Of a stretch of 6,028 bases of DNA, positions 1 through 4,792 are shown in pieces. A program made the position numbers and the translations under genes. Source of the DNA: Planctomycetaceae bacterium (GTDB lineage Bacteria; Planctomycetota; Planctomycetia; Pirellulales; Pirellulaceae); NCBI GenBank assembly GCA_003455945.1, contig DMPQ01000261.1, positions 22,374 through 28,401 on the forward strand, written 5' to 3'. The notes under the pieces were generated by a model. It was not told where the DNA came from. It ran no database searches and saw only the letters and a program-made list of their open reading frames with translations. Position 1 is the stretch's first letter; each line of letters starts with the position of its first letter.

Positions 1-2567
1 ACTCGATCGACGGCGATGCCTCCGACGCGGTTCCGATCGCCGTCGAAAACGCCGCCGCCGGCGAATCGTCCTCCCCGCTGCTCGCCCATCGCTACGCGGC
101 GCTGCTGTGGGAAGAGGTCGCGGCGCGACGCGCGCTGAAGGAGAAGCCGGTACCGGTCGAGTACTACGAACGCTTCGCTCGGCCGGAGCTGCGGACGATC
201 ACCAAGGAGGTCTTTCGCGAGAGCGGTCGACTGCCGTTGCTCTCGGCGCGGCAGGTCTTCCTGCTGATCGGACTCGTCACGCTGCCGATCGCGCTGCTGG
301 TCTTTCGAGGCATCCCGCAGGCGACGCTTCGGTTCCTGGTCGGCAACCTGCTGCGGCTGGCCGGCCTCGCTCGGATTCCCGGCCGCCCGCCGTTGCCGGA
401 AACCCAGGTCGTGGTGCTCGTCGCCAACCGCTTCGGCTCGCTCGGCCGGATGCTGCTGCATGTCACCGTCGGTCGGCCGCTGATCGAGGTGCGATGGGAG
501 ACGGGATCGCGGCGCGGCTGGGGACCGGTCTGGGATCGGTGGTGGGGGGTGATCCGAATTGCCGGTGGGCCATCGGCCGTGCAGGAGGGGCTGATTCGGG
601 CGCGGCGCACGGTGCTCAACGGCGGCACGCTCGTCATCCCGCCGCGGACCGTTCGCGTGCCGGGGCGAGGGGCGGTGACGGGGGACGACGCCTATCCGGA
701 CGAGGTCGAACGGATCGTCGAAGGGATCAAGGTGCCGTGGGTACCGCTGTTCGTCGACGAACCTCCGGCGGCGGCTCGCGCAAGGACCTTTTTGGGTAGA
801 CTGTGGGCCGCGCGCTGCCGGCCGCTGACGATCCGCTTCGGCGAACCGAGGCCTTGGACGTCGCGCGAGACGGGGGAGTTGCGACGCTGGGTGCATGAGA
901 TCGGGAGCGGTCTGATGAGCGGAACGACGAATGACGGTGCCGATCCGAGCGACCTGCTGATGCCGGCTGCCGCGTTCCTGCGCCGCTGTCGCGAGGCGGG
1001 GAAGCGCAAGAAGATCGCCGACTCGACCGGAGCCGACTGTACCGGAGACGATCTGCTGCTGCGCACGCTGATCCTCCGCCGACTGTTGCGACGGCACGTG
1101 CTCGACGACTCGGATCGCTTCGTCGCGCTGCTGCTGCCGCCGAGCGTGCCGAGCGTGATCGCCAACATGGCGATGGCGATCGATCGTCGGATCGTCGTCA
1201 ATCTGAACTACACGCTGCCGGCCGAGACGCTGGAGGCGTGCCTGAAGCTCTGCGGCATCCGCAAGGTGATCACCAGTCGCCGCGTCGTCGACAAGCTCGG
1301 CCTGAAGCTCTCGGCCGAGATGGTGATGCTCGAGGATCTGCGCCCCAAGGTCACCTGGCAGGACAAGCTCTTCGGCTTCATCGATGCGCGACTGAGAAGC
1401 ATCCGCTCGCTCGAGCGTCGCCTGGGACTCGATCGGGTCAAGCCCGAGGATCCGCTGACCGTGATCTTCACGTCGGGATCGACCGGCGTTCCCAAGGGGG
1501 TCGTCCTGTCGCAGCGCAACATCGCGACCAATGTCCGCGCGATCCGCGACGTCATCCGACTGGACAAGAACGACGTGATGGTCGGCGCGCTCCCGTTCTT
1601 CCACAGCTTCGGCTACACCGTGACCCTCTGGGGAACGATGAACCTCGACCTGTTCGCCGTCTATCACTTCAGCCCGCTCGATTCCAAGATCGTCGGCCGG
1701 TTGGCCAAGCACTTCGGAGCGACGGTGCTGCTCGCCACGCCGACCTTCCTGCGCGGCTATCTGAAACGCTGCCTGCCGGACGAATTCTCGAAGCTCGAGA
1801 TCGTCGTGGCGGGAGCCGAGAAGTTGCCGACCGACCTGAGCGACGAGTTCGAGCGGAAGTTCGGCTGCCGTCCGGTCGAAGGCTACGGCGCGACCGAGCT
1901 CTCGCCGCTCGTCTCGGTCAACGTCCCTCCCGCGCGCGATCCGAACGACGGACGGGTGCTCCGGCGCGAAGGGAGCGTCGGACTGCCGATCCCCGGCGTT
2001 CGGATCCGGATCGAGGATGTCGACAGCGGCGCCGTGCTCGGCCCCAATCGCCCCGGCATGCTCTGGGTTTCGGGACCGAACGTCATGCAGGGCTATCTGC
2101 ATCGCCGCGATCTGACCGACGAGGTGCTGGTCGACGGTTGGTATCGGACCGGCGACATCGCCTATGTCGACGACGACGGCTTCATTCACATCACCGGACG
2201 GGTCAGCCGGTTCTCGAAGATCGGCGGCGAGATGGTGCCGCACATCCAGATCGAAGAGGAGCTGACGCGGATCATCGACGAACGACTGGCGCGCGAAGGA
2301 CGCTCCGATCAGGCCGACGGCTATGTCGTCGCCGTCTCGGCCGTTCCCGACGAGCGCAAGGGCGAGCGATTGGTCGTCCTCTACGTGCCGCTGGGGATCG
2401 AACCGGAGACGATGCGCACCGGACTTCAGGAGGCCGGCCTGCCGGCGCTCTACATCCCGTCGGCCGACTCGTTCGTGCCGGTCGAGAAGATCCCGATCCT
2501 CGGTTCCGGGAAGCTCGACCTGAAGGGGCTGCAGCAGACGGCATCCGAGAAGGTCACCGCCGGATGA
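1..2567 (+). CDS. Aas-type fusion: PlsC-like acyltransferase domain plus AMP-forming acyl-ACP/acyl-CoA synthetase (5' partial)
   Basis: The frame is open from the first full codon (position 3) to the TGA at 2565-2567, giving 854 visible residues. There is no ATG or GTG between 3 and 237, so the start lies upstream. Numbering from position 3: a hydrophilic stretch at 1-78; one membrane segment at about 85-101; a PlsC/LPLAT-like region at about 110-290; and a full ANL adenylation domain at about 300-854. Ligase motifs are intact: P-loop TSGSTGVPKG (490-499), YGATELSP (628-635), YRTGD (714-718), GRVSRFSKIGGEMV shortly after, and the C-terminal catalytic lysine in GSGKLD (Lys837). Known Aas proteins activate fatty acids and pass them to 2-acyl-glycerophosphoethanolamine, often with an N-terminal MFS flippase-like part; any such part would lie outside the window. 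The acyltransferase motifs are degenerate: N-R-F-G-S-L-G replaces NHxxxxD (bases 426-446), and Pro-Arg replaces the Glu-Gly of the FxEG motif (642-647). Acyl activation is therefore well supported and acyl transfer is doubtful. A stand-alone long-chain acyl-ACP synthetase role is the main alternative. Confidence 0.9.
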   Translation, partial: SIDGDASDAVPIAVENAAAGESSSPLLAHRYAALLWEEVAARRALKEKPVPVEYYERFARPELRTITKEVFRESGRLPLLSARQVFLLIGLVTLPIALLVFRGIPQATLRFLVGNLLRLAGLARIPGRPPLPETQVVVLVANRFGSLGRMLLHVTVGRPLIEVRWETGSRRGWGPVWDRWWGVIRIAGGPSAVQEGLIRARRTVLNGGTLVIPPRTVRVPGRGAVTGDDAYPDEVERIVEGIKVPWVPLFVDEPPAAARARTFLGRLWAARCRPLTIRFGEPRPWTSRETGELRRWVHEIGSGLMSGTTNDGADPSDLLMPAAAFLRRCREAGKRKKIADSTGADCTGDDLLLRTLILRRLLRRHVLDDSDRFVALLLPPSVPSVIANMAMAIDRRIVVNLNYTLPAETLEACLKLCGIRKVITSRRVVDKLGLKLSAEMVMLEDLRPKVTWQDKLFGFIDARLRSIRSLERRLGLDRVKPEDPLTVIFTSGSTGVPKGVVLSQRNIATNVRAIRDVIRLDKNDVMVGALPFFHSFGYTVTLWGTMNLDLFAVYHFSPLDSKIVGRLAKHFGATVLLATPTFLRGYLKRCLPDEFSKLEIVVAGAEKLPTDLSDEFERKFGCRPVEGYGATELSPLVSVNVPPARDPNDGRVLRREGSVGLPIPGVRIRIEDVDSGAVLGPNRPGMLWVSGPNVMQGYLHRRDLTDEVLVDGWYRTGDIAYVDDDGFIHITGRVSRFSKIGGEMVPHIQIEEELTRIIDERLAREGRSDQADGYVVAVSAVPDERKGERLVVLYVPLGIEPETMRTGLQEAGLPALYIPSADSFVPVEKIPILGSGKLDLKGLQQTASEKVTAG
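2547..2567 (+). promoter_or_regulatory. Ribosome-binding site and ATGA stop/start overlap coupling the synthetase to the methyltransferase
   Basis: GAGAAGG at 2547-2553 lies inside the end of the synthetase gene, 10 nt before the methyltransferase ATG (2564-2566). That ATG shares bases with the synthetase TGA (2565-2567). This arrangement normally gives translational coupling and decides the methyltransferase start; the longer in-frame opening back to 1238 is out-of-frame read-through of the synthetase. Confidence 0.75.
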
Positions 2568-3376
2568 TCGATCTGCTGATCTACCTGGCCGATCGCTCTC
2601 CGGCCTTTCGTCGCTTCGTCTGGAAGCACTGGTATCAGTACCTCGCGGGCTACGATGTCCGCGACTGGCACTTCATGAACTACGGCTTCCTCGATTCCTC
2701 CCCCGACACGTTCGTTCCGCAGCTGGAAGAGTCGGACGAGCCGAACCGCTACTGCATCCAGCTGTACGATCGCGTCGCCCGCGCCGTCGATCTGCAGGGA
2801 AAGCGGATCGTCGAAGTCGGCTCCGGTCGAGGTGGCGGAAGCTCGTACGTCCATCGCTACCACCGACCGGCCGCGACGACCGGCATCGACTTCTCGGCGC
2901 GGGCGGTCCGCTTCTGCCGCGGTGCCCATCGCCACGCGGGACTCGACTTCATCCGCGGCGACGCCGAGCGACTGCCGCTCGACGATGCTTCCTGCGACGC
3001 CGTGTTGAACGTCGAGTCGTCGCATTGCTACGGCTCGATGCCTCGGTTCGTCGCTCAGGCGTTTCGCGTGCTGCGCCCCGGCGGGCACCTGCTCTTCGCC
3101 GACTTCCGGATCCCCTCGGTCGCCGCCGAACTTCCGGCGACCTTCGAACGAGCCGGGTTTCGGATCGTCGAGCGCCAGTCGATTACCGAGCAGGTCCTCG
3201 CGGCGCTGCGAGCCGACAGCGAACGCAAGCTCCGACTGCTCGAACGCCACGTCCCGCCGCGCCGTCTCGCGACGCTCCGTCGCTTCGCCGCGATCGAAGG
3301 CTCGGACGTCTTTCGCCATTTCGAGAACGGCACGTTCGTCTACGAACGTTTCTCGCTCGAGAAGCCGGCGTCCTGA
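2564..3376 (+). CDS. Class I SAM-dependent methyltransferase, phthiotriol/phenolphthiotriol dimycocerosate methyltransferase-like
   Basis: The protein has 270 residues. Its ATG at 2564 overlaps the upstream TGA (ATGA), and a GAGAAGG ribosome-binding sequence lies at 2547-2553, 10 nt before the start. The Rossmann-fold SAM-binding signatures are all visible: motif I VEVGSGRGGG (83-92), the acidic loop GID (107-109), GDAERLP (132-138), and the post-IV LRPGG (170-174). Segments outside the SAM fold resemble, from memory, mycobacterial Rv2952, which O-methylates phthiotriol-type lipids: WKHWYQYL near 20-27, LEESDEPNR (54-62), and VLNVESSHCY (147-156). The N-terminal 35 residues are rich in aromatic and hydrophobic residues and may sit on membrane or bind lipid. 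There is no signal peptide, so it should be cytoplasmic. Coupling to the acyl-activating gene suggests a lipid or polyketide-derived substrate. The fold is certain, the subfamily is likely, and the substrate is unknown; sugar or quinone methylation remains possible. Confidence 0.92.
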   Translation: MIDLLIYLADRSPAFRRFVWKHWYQYLAGYDVRDWHFMNYGFLDSSPDTFVPQLEESDEPNRYCIQLYDRVARAVDLQGKRIVEVGSGRGGGSSYVHRYHRPAATTGIDFSARAVRFCRGAHRHAGLDFIRGDAERLPLDDASCDAVLNVESSHCYGSMPRFVAQAFRVLRPGGHLLFADFRIPSVAAELPATFERAGFRIVERQSITEQVLAALRADSERKLRLLERHVPPRRLATLRRFAAIEGSDVFRHFENGTFVYERFSLEKPAS

Positions 3377-3445
3377 CGAGCGAACGAGTGTCCGAGCGGA
3401 TCTTCGAACGCCCTGCGGGAACTGCTCGCATTCCCGGTCGAGCGA
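3377..3445. other. Convergent intergenic gap between the methyltransferase and the secreted protein
   Basis: Two transcription units end facing each other across 69 bp. The only secondary structure I see is a weak stem, GCTCG (3424-3428) with CGAGC (3439-3443), with no following T-run in either direction, so no intrinsic terminator is called. Confidence 0.5.
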
Positions 3446-4375
3446 TCACGGGGACTCCATGATCCCCGAGGCGCGGACGGTCGAAGGGATCGTCGCCGAG
3501 CCGGCTCGGCGCGGCAGCTGCGATTCCAGACGATGCTGGGCGCGGCGGTGAGTCAGCATCGCGAGTTCGGCGAACTCGCGACGGATCTCGGGGCTGACAT
3601 CTTCCATCTCGTTCGCCATCTGCTGGACGCCGATGCCGTTCTCTTCGGCGCTCCGCGACAGCCGACCGAGGAAGTTCGCCGTCTCGATGAAGTTGTGATC
3701 GGCCGCCTTGCCGACCATCCCCTGCAGCCCCTTGGCGACCAGACCGACGCTCCGCTGATCGACGACCATGAAGACGTCCAAGCGGTTGTTCACCTGAGTC
3801 CGGCCCGACTCGCCCGCTCGATAGTCGCTGTGCAGCACCATCACGCAGCGACCGGTGATCCGATTCCGCAGCAGCGAGCCTTCATAGACCCCTTCGGCGT
3901 ACATCACGTGCAGCGTCGGCGTCCCGTAGACCAGCTCGATCCGACTCTGAGTCCCCGCTCCGTCGCTCGCATCGACCTGAAACTCGCCGACACGCCGCGT
4001 GTTGATCTGCGTGATCCCCATCAGATGCCAGATGTTGACCACCACCTCGGGATGCCGGATCAGGTGCAGGTAGAAGTCGGGATCGGATTCGATCGCGACG
4101 ACCGGCAAGCGGCGGTACAGATCGGGGCGCGAGATGATCGGCATCAGCTTCGCCCGCGTCTCGTCCGTCAGCTGATCGAACGGAATCGAGCGGATCGCGT
4201 CCGCCTTGTCCTCGGCCGACGTCGACGACTCCTGCAGCGTCTCGGCGGCGGCCGGTCGCTCCCAACCGACGGACAGGCAGAATGCCAGCAACCCCCAGGC
4301 GACGAATCCGCCGAGATCTCGGCGAGACCGACCACCCGGTCGCTTGCGACCCGTGACCATGAGTCCGAAGGGCAT
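3446..4375 (-). CDS. Secreted protein of unknown function, planctomycete type
   Basis: I do not recognise a named domain. I chose the ATG at 4373-4375 (309 residues) because AGGACG at 4381-4386 is a good ribosome-binding site 7 nt upstream. A GTG at 4409-4411 would add 12 residues but falls in the first inverted repeat and has no clear site of its own. The N-terminus is an export signal: basic residues 9-19 including Ser-Arg-Arg (17-19), a hydrophobic core at about 24-37, and a likely signal peptidase I site after Pro-Ala-Ala-Ala (residue 44). The mature part (about 265 residues) has no further membrane segment, so it is probably periplasmic or extracellular. Compact stretches that look conserved are YLHLIRHPEVVVNIWHLMGI (102-121), IELVYGTPTLHVMYAEG (146-162), NNRLDVFMVVD (196-206) and KAADHNFIETANFLGRL (223-239). 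The last 30 residues are basic and low in order. Mixed alpha/beta character and several His and Asp residues allow ligand or metal binding, but no catalytic signature is evident. It is convergent with the methyltransferase and divergent from the HEAT-repeat gene. Confidence 0.82.
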   Translation of the reverse strand: MPFGLMVTGRKRPGGRSRRDLGGFVAWGLLAFCLSVGWERPAAAETLQESSTSAEDKADAIRSIPFDQLTDETRAKLMPIISRPDLYRRLPVVAIESDPDFYLHLIRHPEVVVNIWHLMGITQINTRRVGEFQVDASDGAGTQSRIELVYGTPTLHVMYAEGVYEGSLLRNRITGRCVMVLHSDYRAGESGRTQVNNRLDVFMVVDQRSVGLVAKGLQGMVGKAADHNFIETANFLGRLSRSAEENGIGVQQMANEMEDVSPEIRREFAELAMLTHRRAQHRLESQLPRRAGSATIPSTVRASGIMESP

Positions 4376-4380
4376 GTGTT

Positions 4381-4386
4381 CGTCCT
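4381..4386 (-). promoter_or_regulatory. Ribosome-binding site deciding the start of the secreted protein
   Basis: Read on the minus strand this is AGGACG, 7 nt before the ATG at 4375. The in-frame alternatives, the GTG at 4411 and the ATG at 4360, lack a site of this quality, and the signal-peptide layout fits the 4375 start. Confidence 0.55.
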
Positions 4387-4410
4387 GTTCGATCCCGACC
4401 GCGCGAGTCA

Positions 4411-4426
4411 CCGAAACAGGTTTCGG
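4411..4426. repeat. Perfect inverted repeat CCGAAAC-AG-GTTTCGG
   Basis: Two 7-bp arms are separated by 2 bp, lying 36-51 bp upstream of the secreted-protein ATG. A third half-site, CCGAA at 4431-4435, can pair alternatively with TTCGG at 4422-4426. The compact dyad fits a dimeric repressor operator; in RNA from the minus strand it would sit in the 5' leader. Its presence is certain and its role is inferred. Confidence 0.7.
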
Positions 4427-4495
4427 CAGACCGAAGGGCCGAGCGCAGTGGTCGACGGTGTTCCCCCGTCAGGCTGCGCGAATTGCCCGATCTGC

Positions 4496-4523
4496 CGAAA
4501 CGGGCGTCTCCCTCCCCGTTTCG
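4496..4523. repeat. Inverted repeat with 9-bp arms CGAAACGGG / CCCGTTTCG
   Basis: The perfect 9-bp arms (4496-4504 and 4515-4523) enclose a 10-nt pyrimidine-rich loop. The outer six bases of each arm repeat the CGAAAC/GTTTCG of the dyad at 4411-4426. It could be a second operator with wider half-site spacing or an RNA hairpin. There is no T-run after it on either strand, so it is not a typical intrinsic terminator. Confidence 0.65.
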
Positions 4524-4592
4524 ATTCGCTGCACTGCGGAAATGCGGAACGCCGTTTCGATCGTCGAACGAACGCTCTTGTCGGAAATTCGA

Positions 4593-4607
4593 GATTCTCC
4601 CAGAATC
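4593..4607. repeat. Perfect inverted repeat GATTCT-CCC-AGAATC
   Basis: Two 6-bp arms are separated by 3 bp, in a locally A/T-richer stretch. It overlaps the weak TTGTCG-N17-CAGAAT promoter candidate, as an operator over a -10 box would. The sequence differs from the CGAAAC-type dyads nearby, so any binding protein would probably be different. Confidence 0.5.
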
Positions 4608-4777
4608 CCCACCGAGATCGCCGCGGCAATGACGGTCGGCCATCCGCCCGCGCCTCGCCGCGACTCTTCTGTTGTCGGATCCGTTACGCCTCGATCTGCA
4701 CTTTCGTTCGCTTCGGCGCGACGGGGCTCTCCCCTTCGCCTCGCTTGCCCGAATCGCGTTCGCTTCCGATCTGACCC

Positions 4778-4783
4778 GAGGGG
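4778..4783 (+). promoter_or_regulatory. Ribosome-binding site of the HEAT-repeat gene
   Basis: GAGGGG lies 9 nt before the ATG at 4793. An in-frame TGA at 4772-4774 rules out any earlier start. The later in-frame ATG at 4946, directly before the membrane helix, has no comparable site. Confidence 0.65.
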
Positions 4784-4792
4784 ACCGAACCG

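Larger units (their letters stand above)
4376..4792. promoter_or_regulatory. Divergent intergenic region, probable shared promoter/operator region
   Basis: This 417-bp stretch separates the starts of two divergently oriented genes, so both promoters should lie here. It holds three perfect inverted repeats (4411-4426, 4496-4523, 4593-4607) and five copies of CGAAAC/GTTTCG between 4412 and 4559. A weak sigma-70-like candidate for the plus-strand gene is TTGTCG (4578-4583), a 17-nt spacer, then CAGAAT (4601-4606), matching the consensus at four of six positions in each box. It overlaps the third inverted repeat. I see no convincing minus-strand promoter. From about 4610 to 4777 I see nothing further. 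Short open frames across the region are Arg-rich and lack conserved character, so I do not call a gene here. Confidence 0.55.

Noticed and set aside
1238..2563. An N-terminal extension of the methyltransferase reaching back to 1238
   Set aside because: It is the +1 shadow of the synthetase: Arg-rich, without conserved motifs, and the ATG at 2564 has a proper ribosome-binding site and matches the usual family length.
237..2567. A complete 776-residue gene starting at TTG 237
   Set aside because: The frame is open without a stop back to the window edge and encodes plausible protein there. The TTG falls at the beginning of the membrane segment with no ribosome-binding site, so the true start is upstream.
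3424..3443. A bidirectional terminator in the convergent gap
   Set aside because: The stem is only 5 bp with a 10-nt loop, and no T-run follows on either strand.
4277..4279. A lipoprotein lipobox at Cys33 of the secreted protein
   Set aside because: The preceding residues are Leu-Ala-Phe; Phe at -1 does not fit a lipobox, and an Ala-Ala-Ala signal peptidase I site lies downstream.
4408..4629. A 73-residue minus-strand frame in the divergent intergenic region
   Set aside because: It runs over the inverted repeats, has no clear ribosome-binding site and shows no protein-like conservation pattern; it is better explained as regulatory DNA.
3533..4774. A 413-residue plus-strand frame opposite the secreted protein
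   Set aside because: It is an antisense shadow in G+C-rich DNA, with His/Arg/Asp-rich composition and no motif. The minus-strand frame has a signal peptide and ribosome-binding site.
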